Below the pieces are notes generated by a model that was not told where the DNA came from, ran no database searches, and worked only from the letters and a program-made list of their open reading frames with translations. Positions 1-14,200 of a DNA stretch of 64,000 bases are shown one piece after another; position 1 is the stretch's first letter, and each line of letters starts with the position of its first letter. The DNA is from Glandiceps talaboti (Eukaryota > Hemichordata > Enteropneusta > Spengelidae): contig NC_135560.1 in assembly GCF_964340395.1 (NCBI RefSeq), positions 19,274,598-19,338,597 on the forward strand. The letters run 5' to 3'. The translations under genes were made by a program, and so were the position numbers.

Positions 1-3000
1 AAAAATACAAAACTGTCGAGTCACTAAATGAACAAATATCGATGAGTGCATGTGACCACTTACCATATTTGGGCAAAGTGTACCAGGGTGTGATATTGAA
101 AATTATTGCGCTGGTTTAATTCAAATAAGAGGCTAGTCAGACTTAGGATTATTGTGAGGTGAGATAAATACTTAGTTGGTAGTAAAATTTGATTACTGTA
201 TGTGAACTAATAATCCCAATTTATAACATAACATAATCCCCATGTCTCTCTTTAACTTTAAGATAAACTTCATCCCATCACCAGTAACTTTGAATTCTGA
301 ATTGCTCCTTTCAGAATAATGAAGTATTTGTTAGTTATGAGAAAGGAAAAAATTGATTTATTATGAAATTAAATTTTTTTTTCATGGCATATGATCTAGT
401 GTGTACAAAAGAACACTTTTGAACTTTTTTGCCTCAGGAGAGTAGGGTTTTAATGCTTTATTACACAACATACCACAACATACCATAGGAAGCTGATATA
501 ACATACACAAATAACACTATATGAATCTATGTATGTACTCACTTAATCAATGCTAGATATACTATTTGATTTACATCCAAAAGAAGTTAAATTGTCGTCT
601 GAGGTTAGAATATACAAAGATTTACTTTTTATCATTTATGGAATATAAATGTAATATGAAAATATATGCTTCCACAGTACATTAATATCTGAGATTTATT
701 AAGAGAAATAATCCAGGCATTAAGAAGAAGTGAAATGTTAAAATAAAGGAGCACGCTCTAAAAACAACAAGATCACAGGTGCAGCATCAAAGAGTATGTG
801 TATAGTGTTACCAATGTCAAAGTAAAGTTTAGAGTTGCATCGACAGATGAGTGTTTACGTACAGAATTCGTGACTCAGTACTTTTATAGGGTGTTATGTA
901 TGTACTGAGGCAATGTCTGCTGAGTCTTGAAACAAGAAGGAAAGAAAATGGAGATTTGTTTTGTGGATTTGTATTGACCATTAAACCAGTCTATCCCTCT
1001 CATCACTTTCCATTAGATTACAACTGGTTGATAAAGCTTGTGTGTATGTATATGCCCAAGAGGTCACAATCCTATTACAACAAGGGATATATAATTCAGT
1101 TCAAAGGAAAAAACCTGCAATAATTCAACAGCTAAGGCACTGTTGTGTCAAAAAGGAAGCTGTAAATTTTGATGATTTGAGGATATTTCAACATTTTATA
1201 ATTATGCAACTGATTTCAAAGTCAGTACTGCTGGAGGGTGTTGAATCGTGATGTCCCAGGAAATAACACCACAATCAAATTTAAATACACTGAAAGTCTC
1301 TTGGGAGACATCTTGCTTGAATGTACACACAGTCGATGAAATGCTAATTTTGATAGAAAAGGCTGTGCCTTCTGTCTTTGATCACATTTAGACTATAGAG
1401 TTGTCCACTATTACTGCTACTACCATATTCATGTTTTGTTTTCCATTGCATCTGGCAAATAAGCATCTTTTAAATTTCATACATGATTTTTAAAAATGAA
1501 ATATTACAATGTTTTTTAAAGAACTTAGTTAATTTTTGTATGACTTTAGTATGTTTAATCTTGTCACTGAGTAGTGAATAGTCTTTGTGAGAAGGACTTT
1601 GAACTGTTAGTACAAATTATATGCAGAAATTATTCATTTGTATATTCCTTTTTTATTATAACACCTGATGGACACTTGGTCCTGCCTTTAAGACAATAAT
1701 AATCATTTTACAAGCTGGTGGGGGTGGGATGGGGGGGGTGTAGTACTAATCTGGGTAATGGGTAAATGTGTTCCCTGGAAAATTCAAATTATTATCACAA
1801 ACTCTACAAAGATTTAAAAAACTAGGGGTCAAAAGTCTACTTTTCAGTCAAATGGAATGCCATTTGGTTGGCTGCCATGGCAACAACTTCTGATAAAGCT
1901 GGGTCTCAGGAAAAACTTAGAAACTACGGTTTCCAAAAGCATGGGGTCAAAAGATGCACATGCTTTCAAAGTGATGGGTTAAAGCTCAAAATTCAAAGCC
2001 TACATTGGCTAAAAAAAGGGAGGGGGTCAAAACTGAAGGACATATGTCTACCCTTACTTGTGAGTAGCACCCCCCCCCCCCCCCCCCCCCCGTCATTTTT
2101 ACCGACCTGCCTTTTCTCTATTCTCATCCCTAACATCCTTAACCTTAATTTCGCTGTCTTTGTTGTTTCCCATCATTATCAAAATGGAAATGTGTACACA
2201 TTGAACACATAATTTAGGCTAAGTGTTCTTTGCTTTCATCCACATTAAAGTTATCATTGAATCATATAATCAATGATGCATATTGTTAGTAAATTTTCAT
2301 ATAAAAGTCAAATCACAACTCAACTCTGAATGTTGTCATTCTGCTAGATTTATTATTAAATATAGAATTGTAGTGTACATATTTAGAAAGGCTGTCTTTT
2401 GATGCTGTTAACAAAAGTAATATCAAAGCTTAAGAATGGTCAATTGAAAACATGATTGACGTATATAGTTATGAATTTGTCTTTTGACAAACTTAAAACA
2501 TAAAAGAAGAAAGAGTACAACATTGTATCCTTCAGATGGCAACAACATAACCATGGTAACCATTTCCATTATCAATTTTATAAGATATGATGAATGCAAT
2601 CAATTTGTCATCCTAAAAGCATTTACAAATATTAATGACAGCAAGATTCAAATTGTTATTGATAGATTGGTTCACATCCTCTACCTTGATGTCGTGTCTG
2701 AGCACAACAAGGCAGTAGAAATGAGAGAAAAATCATCAAGGTTTTAAACTTGAGCAATGGGAAAGTATGCATGCGTCAGATGTTAGATATACCTCAAGTT
2801 AAAAGGATATAGACAACGACTCATCATTTTCATCAGATCTCTGATTATTTTATAGACAGATGTCTTCAAGTCGCAGTCATTTTATAAGACATGTGAACAC
2901 GTGCCTACGATACAAAGTCAGTGATGCATTATAATCTTACAATAACTCAAAAGTTGCAACTCTACAATTTCAGAATTTAAATTGGCCCTTTTTGACAAGT

Positions 3001-3678
3001 TTGGCAGATCAAAAGACATTACAATATCCTATGAAGGGAACACAGTGTATTTATACCAAGCCATTGTGCTTCAAATTGTGTTCTAGTTGAGGATAGACTG
3101 TTTGATTCATCAGTGAATCTCAGGTATTGTGCTGTGCATCTTCAATGTGCATATGTTTTCTAATGTTTACAAATAATAGTTTGACGCTAAAATTCAGTTT
3201 CATGGTTTTTTTTCAAGCATCAAGTGTAATCCCAAGGTATATCTTAAATTGATTTCATCTGTTCTCTTGTACCGACTTGCTTTTCTTTCTGTCCCGTGTG
3301 TACAATAAATTACAGTGGTTGTCTAAGTGTGCATATCCATTGTCCCCACATAATGAATTTTTTACGAAGCAGAAATGAAGGGACAGAAAGAGACAGGTTG
3401 TACAAGATGTACCTTGGGATTGCACATGATGCTTGAAAGAAACACTAAAATGTTGGCATTTTAGTATCAAAAAAGACATGTGCATCAAAGATGTGTCGCA
3501 CATTGCCACTGAACTTTAACCATTGTAATATGTTATCAACTTGGAAGCTTAGTAATTCATTAATCTGTTATGTATTATTGCAAAATAGCTTGAATTTCAC
3601 AATATCAATAATTTATTATATAATTTATTGATCTCATGACAAGAAAATAAAAGGAAACTACAACCAACTAGATTTTTA

Positions 3679-3940
3679 AAGTTGTCCTGCCCAGATGGTG
3701 TATCAATTGCCTTGCCCGGATGCTGTCTTGATCGCCTTACCCAGATGGTGTATCACTCACCCTGCCCAGATGGTTTATCCATCACTCTGCCCAGATGGTG
3801 TATTGTCCTACCCAGATGGTGTATCGTCCTGCCCAGATTGTGTATCCATCACTCTACCCAGATGGTTTATCCATCACTCTGCCCAGATGGTGTATTGTCC
3901 TACCCAGATGGTGTATCGTCCTGCCTAGATGGTGTCTCTT
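3679..3940. repeat. Minisatellite with CCCAGATGG core
   Basis: About eleven units of 20 to 27 bp carry the core CCCAGATGGTGTAT, separated by variable spacers such as CGTCCTG or CCATCACTCTG. A higher-order period of about 92 bp is visible: GATGGTTTAT recurs at 3769 and 3861 with matching surroundings. Overlapping open frames of 77 to 87 codons arise only because the repeat lacks stop codons. They are not taken as genes. Confidence 0.85.
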
Positions 3941-5196
3941 CATAGTTGTAAAGGAGTTGTACAATTTTGTGTGTGTGTGTCTCATCTGTTTAGTTGATCT
4001 AGAGTATTATAGGATTTGGATTTGTTGTAATGTTTAATTTCTTGAAAATGTGTACCCTGCACTTCACTTTTGGATAAGTTGACTGAAAAGTTAAATTGAC
4101 AGAAAGATTATGACGCTGACACTAATTGTAAAATAAATATCAACAGAGAAAGTCAGGCTAATGTAGTCGCATGGTTGAAATGGGACAATGGTTGTTGTGA
4201 TAGACAGTGAACAAACAGCTAGTCTCGTTAGTAATGGCAAAGATATGTTAGATGATCTATCAAGATTTCAAGACAACATTAACAGTAAAATGTACTTTGA
4301 CCACAATATGGGCAAGAACCATTTTTAGGACTGATCTCCTTTCTTGTCAATTCTACAATATAGAATAATCAAATTATTTGGGATAGATTTCCTATTACCA
4401 GGTGTGTGATGTCCCCAAGTATCATCCACATGTCACTTACTAGTAACACTGTAAATCAGGAGTTATTAGAATTCTTTTAAAATTCAGCAGAGTGTAATAG
4501 CTACTGACATCAAATCTAGACCTGCTGTTGTCGTTTACATAACTCATTACAGTCACCCATTTACGGATGGCAAACTAATCAATTCCTTTTATATATCACG
4601 TTCACTATATTGTGGATGCTATAGTGCTTTCTAACACGCAGATTGAATAAAGTTGAACATACTGACACACAAGTGCAGACATGATTCAAATAAAATGAGA
4701 CTGATGAAACATAGATGTGCTAAACATATAAAATTAAGCTGTCACTTGACCATCTCAAATTGATAAAATATAACTGAAGAATTCCATCGGACAAACAGAA
4801 AATGTATTACTAATTCTCACAATTATTACATTTTATACATTTTATAATAACCATTTTGTACAACAAATGTATTACTGCAATCACTTCCCTTCTTGAACAT
4901 AGAAAATATAATTTTTTTGTTTCATAACAAATTTTGCTGTAAGAATTTATTCCCAAGGAAGTGTGATAAAATTTGATCAGTTGTTCTGTTCATTTGAGAA
5001 TTAGTTGTCATGGCACTGTCATAATCCCCACTGGCTACGAATAACATGAATCACAGTCTCAGTTCATATTAATTTGTACATCATTTGAATATCCTAAGAA
5101 ATGAGGAATCCATACTCAAGGGGAAGTGAAAAAATAAAAGCATAAAATAATTAAAAGGGAAAATATTTTTTATGAAAATATGTGCATGTAGTTATA

Positions 5197-5558
5197 TAAA
5201 AGTGACCATATGGATGACTAATGGGTATTTGTTATAGATTTTTTATCCATAAGACAACTCTACTATGTTTTCCTACTTGACAAAAGAATTTGATATAACA
5301 TATACCAAGTCCATGTTTGTAACTCGATAAATGACCAACAATTTTTTTTTTTGAAATGTGTAAAATGTTTGTTATTGTAACAAACTTTTAGACATTTTGC
5401 AGCTTTTTGCAATTTATTGAGTTTATACAAACATGGCCTCCTTGGTATATGCTGTTTCACATTATTAATTTTTGTCAAGTATCAAAAGAGTTGTTTTATA
5501 TGATACAAAAACTCCAAAATAATTACCCATTTGTCATCCACATGGTCATTTTGAATAT
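5197..5558. mobile_element. Foldback element, family A, copy 1
   Basis: Two imperfect inverted arms of roughly 145 bp. The left arm begins AGTGACCATATGGATGACTA and continues through ATGGGTATTTGTTATAG. The right arm ends with the reverse complement, ATTACCCATTTGTCATCC then ACATGGTCATTTT. Further in, ACTTGACAAAA and ACATATACCAAG on the left are mirrored on the right. There is no coding capacity, which suggests a MITE-type non-autonomous element. The same terminal sequence occurs at 31795 and 39075. Target-site duplications were not resolved. Confidence 0.7.
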
Positions 5559-6764
5559 AGACACTTTCATAAACTAATTCCTTTAAATGTAATATTAATT
5601 AGCTCATTGTCCTAACATGTATCTGTATATAATATCATTTATAGTACATCTCAGAATGCAGTAAGCAAATTGTAATATATTGATGTATTGATAAAACAAG
5701 GATGTACATTTTTTTGTACTTATCTTTTTGTGTTGTGTAATATGATTTAGTCTCCAAAAATAGTTTTTAAAAAAAAGTAATTACTTAATAAATACCATCA
5801 AAGTACCAGTTGTCATAGAAACTTAATCCCTATCTATTGGTCAGTCTCCATCTTGATTTACTGGTATAATAACTTTTAATTATTAAATTACTTCAAATAT
5901 CAGATTCTAGTTAATCTTAATTACCGTTTGAAGCTTTCTATGTTGGAATAAATGCACTGTGAACTTTCAAACTACATATTTTGCTTTTCAAAATGAAATT
6001 TGCCAGAGTACAGCTAATAGTGCTCTTTTTCAAATTCAACATAAAAGTAATTTTCTAATAGCCTGGGGTTATATTTGCATTAATTCATAGCAATATCATT
6101 GAGTTGTTTAATTCAATATGGTGGAAGTGGTATGAAATTTCATGACTCCAGCTATTTTTAGTACATGTTATGATCCATCACCAAACGTTCTCCATAAAAA
6201 CACATTTTCTATAGCTTTTTATTTCACTGAAACATGATTCAAATAGAGCAGTTAGAATCAATACTCTTCTGTGTATTGTGAAATCATAGTAATGTAAGAG
6301 TTACTAGTAGAATACAGTTAGACATGACAAGTGTCTAAATAATGTTTATGATAGTCTGTATATTCTCTCTAAGTTACAGTTTAATGTTCCACAGAGGATA
6401 ACTAGAAATTTTACTTGTTTTTGACCTGATATCAGTAGAATTAATGTTTTTAAACACTGTGCCATTCAGAGATGTATGACAACTTATAATGGTCTGTTGT
6501 ATTATTTTGAATATTGACTTTAACTTTAATATCTGAGAAATTTTAAAAATGCAGTTTTTTGCAGGTCCCCCTGAAAAGATTGATTTTATATATTATACCT
6601 TGTACTTTGTTTTTTTATGTGCATTTTTTAGTTTTGTTTATTTGACATGTTTGTGTTTTGTATTCTTGTGTTTTTGAGAAATAAAGTAAAATGTATGTGG
6701 TATTATAGTAGTAGAAATCTGAAGGAGAACATTACTTCTGTTTTAAGGGCAGTAATAAAGGTCA

Positions 6765-7262
6765 TTACATCTTTCATACAATATTGTGCAATTTGTCTGG
6801 GCAGTATTAGGCCAATGAAGTTTTCATATATCATATCATACAATTCATCTGAGCAGTATTAGGTCACTGCAATTTGTACAATTTGTCAAGGCAATCATGT
6901 CAGTGCATTTCTTTTCGTACCAATCATATAATTGTCAAGGTAGTCAGGTCACTACAATTTTCATACCATATTGAACAATTTGTGCAAGGCAGTACAGGTC
7001 ATTGCAATTTTCATACCATATCATGCATGTCGTACAATTCAGCAGGGGCAGTCATGGGGCAATTTTTGCACATTATATCATACAGTTTGTCTTGGCAGCT
7101 TCATTGCATTTTTCGTACCATATCATACAATTTGGTAACTGCAGTTTTGTACCATATAATACAATTCTCTTGGAATTAAAGGTGCCTGCAGTTTTTCAAA
7201 CCATATCGTACATTTCTCTGGGCAGTATATAAAGGTGACTGCAGTTGTTGTACCATATCATA
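6765..7262. repeat. Degenerate minisatellite, CATACCATATCATACAATTTGT type
   Basis: About eight diverged units of roughly 50 to 70 bp share the order CATATCATACAATTTGTC, GGCAGT, AGGTCACTGCAATTTT. Divergence is high, so this is an old array. The open frames across it are repeat artefacts. Confidence 0.75.
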
Positions 7263-7965
7263 CTATTCATAGAGACCATATTGTATTCTGACAATTGACT
7301 AATAACATATTGCAAAGCATCATCATCTCTATCTGAGGCTGTGTAACAACACAACAAGTTGGTCTGTAATCTGTTCCTATAGTTAAATATATAATTTCAT
7401 CTCCTTGTTCTTCATGACCAATCCGTCATGTTGGTCTATATATTCTAACCATAATGTTATTTTCTACAATCATATCAAGCCCCACACTCTCTGAATTTGC
7501 ATATCTATGAAGTCATTTACATATTTCTGAAACATTTACATATTCATGGTGTGATTTACATATCCATGGAATTTACAGATTTGTGGTGTGTTGGTTTTTT
7601 GAGCTTCCCACTTCATTCAACAAATGTTTTAAGTTGTGTTAAACAACAAAAGAACATTTTTTGTCATTCAGATTGAATACCTCCATTGCAAATAAACTCA
7701 ATTTGATCCAATGTAAATGCAATTATAAAATGTTACTTTAATAGGATTATAATGAAAGTCACATGTTCCATCAGTAAGAGTAATTTTTCTACTCTCACAA
7801 ACAAATCAGGAGTAAATTTGTTCTACATTTGCCACAAAAATATGTGATTTTATTTGGTGGGAAACCACCGTGTTTTAATATTTCCAAAATACTGCATCCC
7901 TCAAATTACTTGTAAGAAAGATTTTTTGAAAAATATAAAATCAATATATTACATTTATGTTGAAA

Positions 7966-8022
7966 AAAATTTAATTAAGTTTAAATTTAAATTAATTAAA
8001 TTTAAATTAATTTAGTTAAAGA
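7966..8022. repeat. AT-only self-complementary tract
   Basis: A run built from TTTAAATT and AATTAATT words, nearly pure A+T and partly palindromic. It lies about 150 bp before the first recognised exchanger exon. Confidence 0.6.
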
Positions 8023-8170
8023 ATTTTATTTGTCACTACAAATTTTGATCCAAAAGAATTATAGTTTGTGTATCTACAGTGTATTTGGTTAACGTTTTTT
8101 TTTTCGTATTTGATATATATTTGTGTATGTTTGATGTATTCATATCTTAATGTCTTTCTTTTGTTGATAG

Positions 8171-8201
8171 ATCAAAGTCAAAGCTTAGAGTTTCTGATGT
8201 G
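8171..8201 (+). CDS. SLC8A: Exchanger exon, 31 nt, start of seen CDS
   Basis: Acceptor GTTGATAG and donor GTAAGT bound a 31-nt exon encoding [10 protein letters not shown] after one base that completes the previous codon. It ends in phase 0 and joins [12 protein letters not shown] of the next exon. Weakest exon of the set, because it is short and lies 2.4 kb from its neighbour. Confidence 0.65.
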
Positions 8202-11200
8202 GTAAGTACAATTATTTTCTGTCAGTTTCTTTGGAATTGTGAAAATTTTCAACAAACATTGTAGATTTTGTTCAAGGTAATATGAGGAGACACCTGCAAT
8301 GTCACTGAGATTGATCATGTGACGACCATAATTTGAATATGCAAATCCAACCAATCTGAAAGTAGAGCATGGCAGTGAGATTAATTACATGTTTAGACTT
8401 TAAGGAAGGGTAGCTTATTTGTATAAAGAATGTACAAGTACTACTATTATGGCTTCTTCACATTCATCTACCCTTTAACTCAAATACTAGTACATAAGTG
8501 ATGCACAGTTGCACTACCAATCAAATTTTAATGGTAAACAGAAGTATGGCTTCTCCCCTACATGGAGAGGAAATCAACAAGCTGTAACCTGAAAAGCCAG
8601 GGTTTCGGCACTGTCAGTAAATTTATTGTTAGTCGTTAAACCGAAAAATCTCCTTACGAGTGACAGTCTATTAATAATGTTCTAAGTTCAATTAAAAAGA
8701 CATCTCTTCCTTCAAGAGATGATTGCCTCCTTAGAAGAAACTATATGGAATTGGGGATGTCATTTAGGAAAATCTTCCTACAAGGAAGTCCTAATCATAG
8801 GCTTGTACATATTTCATTCATATATCCGTTATTATGGTGAGTTTGATGTTTGATTTGATGCAGACGACAGTGGTATTATTTCTCAATCTGGAGATAATTT
8901 AGAGGTCTTTACAATGCAAGTAATTTCCTGTTACAAACAGTCATCAATTGAATGATACCAGTGAATCAAATGCAGTCGTGACAAACATATCCTCATATAC
9001 TTCTACAATAAGAGATAATGAGAAAATAAGGTGGAGTGTGATGTTGGAATAATGTATTTGAAAATGTTACCGCTAATTGCATTATTTTGTTGTATGTTTT
9101 TAATTTGCATACATTTTCCGTGATAAAGTTGTTTTAGTTGTAGATTTCCATATGGCTCTAATTTACATTAGGCACTAAAAAATTGATTTCAATTTAAAAA
9201 TATAACGATTAGAAAAGGTTAGATAGTGAACAAATAGCATAAGGGTTTCCTTCTCGCAATTTAAATTACCCCCAAAATATTTGTATTTAAATATCGTCAG
9301 AATTCACCCACCTTGTGATAAAGGTGGTTTTATAACTCAAAGGCTTGATGTACCGTTGTCATATCGATGAGCTTGAAAACCTTTTCGACAAAGCATTACC
9401 ACCAGAGGGCAGTATATACATGTTTAAATGCACCACGCAATCATTACCTGTTTTTGTTAATTCAATAAATGTTTGACTTTGAAATACATACCTTATATAC
9501 GTATATATACCTGTAATACCTTAACAGACGAACAATACAACAGGGAAAATTTGAAAACCATTTCAAAAGAAAGCCTTTCAATTTGACCATCAAATTGAGA
9601 TGGCTGTGGTGATGATTTAAATAGAACTATTAGTACATGTATATCATGATCCAGGTTGTCTGAGCACACATGAAAAACTCATTAATAACTGTGTACATGA
9701 TGCATTTGTAATCCATCTAGCTAAAACACAAAATACATCACTCATCATATAATATATATTCCATAATATGCACACAACAGAAAAGTTATTCTGTACACTA
9801 CAATAGCTAAGTAATTTTTTTCAAAACCTTCATGAGTTGACATAATATGGGAGTGTGGTTGTCATGACAACGATGTGTGCTGGCCTCTAGTTCATCGACG
9901 CAGAGTTCATTAAACCAATTGCATCATACAGTAAATCTTTATATGAATCAACAGATGTTTCATAAGCATCATAAAACTGTGTAATTTTACTATCATGCTT
10001 ATAATTTTCATTATAAACAAACTAAACAAATCATACCTGCATTATTGAATCATATTTTTGTTATTGTTACTTTCCTGTTTGTTGGGTGTCACGGTCGTTC
10101 AACTTATTTATACATTTGTTTATATTAACTTGTCAAATTCACTACACACAATCACGTTCACAGAAGTTTGAATTACAAGAAAGATTCAACTTTTATGTTG
10201 ACATCAATACTGTACATAAACTGTTCTCAAAATTCCTGCGTAGATTTAACTGAATAATAATTTCAAATTTATTCTTTAAATAAAAAATAATCTTTTATAT
10301 ATAAAATATAATCTTTTATTGGGGACTAGGAATGTATCAGTATCTGCAGATTAATATCAAAATATAAACAGAATTTCTGTCATGCGATTCAGAAAAATTA
10401 TTCTCCTACATGAAATATTTGAAAAAATTTGACTTTTGGATTTTTTGTTCATTTCTGATTTTTTTCTGTGTAATTTTTTGAATATTTTTAGTGTTCAAAT
10501 GAATACTTACCAAATTTCAAAAATAATAAAATGTGTTTTTCGTCTTTCTTTTTTCAAATAGCAAAATGGTAATCTAGATGTTCTTGATGAGGGAGGTGAG
10601 GATGACCTGATAACTGGTGTCGTTACCGTGGATTTTGAGACTAGAGATGGATCTGCAAAGAGGGATACTGAATATAAGTTTACTCAGGGAAAACTGGTAT
10701 GTATCAAATGAAAATTTCTACTCATAGAGTCAAAAAATATTTTGGAAGCAAATCCCTAAGTTTTGCTGATGTCTTGATTTTATTTTATTTGACTAATAAA
10801 TATGTATAAATATCTCTACCAAGGATAACTAAAAAAATGTTTTTTGAAAAAAGGTACAAATTAAAAAATTGTCAGCTACAATGGGCTGTTATGATGTACA
10901 TGACTGAGAATTAACTGAGTGAGCAGTACGTGTACATACAGACTTGTTATGCTTAGCAAGAGCCCATAGACTAAATGGCCACAGTGATTCAGAGTATTCG
11001 ACACTGCCTAGTATTACCCTGGTAACCTGTAAATTTTCATGTCATAAGAATGGTACAAATCTGATATTTATGAAATAATATTTAAAAAAAATACATGTAA
11101 TAACTCCACAGAAAAGAAAAACAGTAAATACAAACCCTAACATTTTTTGTGCCACAAACAAGTTGATAAAATATGTTATTTACCTATTAATTCAATTGAT

Positions 11201-14200
11201 ATGAGCACTGTATATGTATTGAGACTCTATTTGCTTAATAGTATTAATAACCATAAACGATTTTACACAGGTTATATCTACATGTGGCATAAATATTCAT
11301 TACCGGAAATAAAAACATGTTTTAGTCACGAAAACACACCATTGATATATACATAACATGAAAATGTACATCTGTTGGTGAGTTATCAGCCACTTACCCG
11401 ACATGACATTTGAAAACACTGACATGTAGTTGTTGTATTTTGTATGAATGAGACAAAACGTGACATAAATATTCATAACACCTTATGTTTTATGCAAGAC
11501 AAAGAATTATATTAAATGATGACATTTTAATAATATGGACATTAAGTGATAATTCCAAATGTCAAAATTTGTGTAATAAATGTTTTATGTGTATAATAAT
11601 GTCTGCAGGTGTTTAAGGATACTGAATGGAAGAAATCACTCTCTATACCAATTGTCAACGACAACCAATATGAAAGTGATATGGATTTCTATGTTATTCT
11701 GAAAAACGCTACTGGTGATTCAGGACTTGGAGATCCTAGTGTGTGTAGGGTAACAATTATTGATGATGATGGTGAGTTTTTAAACAAAAATTACTGCTAA
11801 GATCTGACTTGTCTTGACAAACCAGTGTACAGGTTGATATGATTCACTTCATTATAGAAATTATAATGGCGTTACCTCACTTTTATAGTAAACATTCAAT
11901 TACTGTCTTTATAGTAAAAGTTTCCATATCTTCCTTACAGACTAATACCAGTACTGTTGATGATGAAATGGAATTGTAACAATTTTTTTGCACAGCTTTA
12001 GCGATTGAATGATTGATTGGTTTGTTGATTGATTGATTGATTGTCTGGTTGGTTGGCTGGTTGGTTGGTTGGTTGGTTGGTTGGTTGGTTGGTTGGTTGG
12101 TTGATTGATTGATTGATTGATTGATTTGATATTGAATAGGGGGAGAGACAGAAAGATTAAATATGTGGAGTATTTTGATTTATTTTATTATTCTGATTAC
12201 ATTTGTATAATTTCTTGTAACAGAGCCTGGAGAGTTTTCCTTTGAAGAGCCAAGTTATCATGCTAATCTGAACAAAGGATGTCTAGTTGCTAATGTGGTT
12301 AGGTCCAAAGGTTCTGATGGAACAGTTACAATACAATATACAACCATGTAAGTCTTGTCTGTTGTCATGACAATTTACAAACAAATATATGAATATCAAT
12401 TAAGTGTTGGTAAAGAAATAAAAAAATATCTAAGAGTGAACAGAGAGTACAAAACTAGTTTTATGAAATAACACAGATCAGAGCAATACAATCCTGAAGA
12501 CAAAAGTTTACAATAAATAAAAATCCATGCATGGAATATAGGGTATCAAGAACCTACTTGAGAAATGATGTACAAACAATCTCACATTGGATTGAAGTTT
12601 CAAAAATTTGTGACAAATATTTATAATTTGATATGATTTTTAATAGTTTCCATGCATAACACATACTAGAATGTGAAGTGATAGTACAGAGATATGACAC
12701 TTAATTACTTTGGGATAAATTTTATCTTTAATCTGACATTTTTTTTCATTTTTTAAAAATTTGCAGTGATGGATCAGCAAAGGGTGGAGACACATTGGAT
12801 GAGTTTGATTATAAAACAACATCAGGAACTCTGTGTTTTAAACACGGAGAAATGTCACAAGAAATTAGTGTGGATATTAATAAAGCCTGCAGTAAGGTAA
12901 GTCAGGTGTATGTGTTTTTAGATGTAGTGGGTAGTCAAATAATAACGTGATCATTAATAATACAGATTATAGATTCAGTAAATTATGAATTATTAAAATA
13001 TGAATAATATGAATTATTTCATTGGATAACAGATCAGTTAGGTGTCATTATTAAAGGTTAAATTCTGATATTTACGTTAGAAAAGACTATCTGGATAGAA
13101 AAAATTATGAAACGATACAATTTGTTGTACGAGCACTTAAAATAGATGTACATAAACAAATTATGAAAATACAAGTTTGATAATTAATAAATATATTATG
13201 ACACTTTTATAAGTGTCTCAATTGTATAAAATACATGAAAGTTGGACACAGGGCTTTATATTTGAATATAAGGACAACATAGTCACAAATGCAATCAATC
13301 ATTCATCAGATCTCCAATTGATTGTGGTTCTGTATGATTATTTGACTGCAAGAAAATACTTTCAATATTTTGAGGAAGGAAATAGAAATATTTCAGCTTG
13401 TCAGAGTTGTTATTTTGTAAATATTTAAAATTTATCATAAATTTAAGAAAAATTATGATTTCAGTTGTTATATACTGGATTCCCTTTTTGTTATTTATGA
13501 ATTTTCTTTGAAAATTTTGAATTTTTATGGATTTTTTTCAGAAATTGAAAAATTTTGTGATTACGCTACGAAACCCCAGTTTGGGAGCAAAAATTGGAGA
13601 TCACAGCGCTTGTGTTGCTACCATTGGAGGAGGTGAGTAGTTACCATGGGAACAGTATGTTGTTATGACAACAGAATAATAGTTTTCCATGTTTGTTGCT
13701 GTTACTAAGGAGCAGTTTTTCAGTCACTTTCCATCTTTGATCAGTTAGGCTAAAACATTGCATTGAATTACTGCATTGAGCCATCATATAGATTCACAAC
13801 AATTGCGTTGTAGACGAGTCATAAAGTGTGGACAGAATTTATATCATCATTATTATAATAATTTGTTAAATGTCTGTATGAATGTGGGGCTGAAAATAAT
13901 GTGTAAATCTACCCTACAGTTGATGGATTGATGACAGCTATTAAGCGAACATGAATTACTTTTTATTTTTACATGTATCATTAGACACTATGTCGTCTTT
14001 CAATTGTATACTTTCAAAGTGCAGTAGAGTATACTATGCTTTCTTGGCTGGATGAAGCATTATATCACCAGCCGCCGCCGCACATGATGCTTAGACTTGA
14101 ATAAATGAAAGACCATGTTTCGTGGAATATGACACTATCAGTTAGGGGGATATATTCACAAGCTCTTTTTTTTATTAATACATACAGCTAGAACGGTGAC

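Larger units (their letters stand above)
1..8170. other. Upstream or intronic DNA of the exchanger gene, no exon recognised
   Basis: This is AT-rich non-coding sequence. The first exchanger exon seen at 8171 begins inside a codon in the middle of the protein, so this stretch should be intron of that gene, at least in its distal part. I looked for the first strands of the Calx-beta domain and the N-terminal membrane segments and found neither. Open frames here are short and resemble nothing known. The stretch holds a pure C tract (2070-2091), a G tract (about 1725-1738), the repeat blocks at 3679-3940 and 6765-7262, and a foldback element at 5197-5558, each listed separately. Confidence 0.6.

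Noticed and set aside
2484-2747. 87-codon open frame on the + strand
   Set aside because: No family resemblance, no conserved neighbours and no convincing splice sites. Length is within chance for AT-rich DNA.
3679-3940. Tandem array considered as a CRISPR-like repeat
   Set aside because: Spacers are themselves repeated and variable in length, and the context is an animal gene with introns. It is a minisatellite.
8641-8830. Possible exon between 8201 and 10562
   Set aside because: The phase and protein sequence run directly from [10 protein letters not shown] into QNGNLDVL, and no frame here fits the Calx-beta domain.
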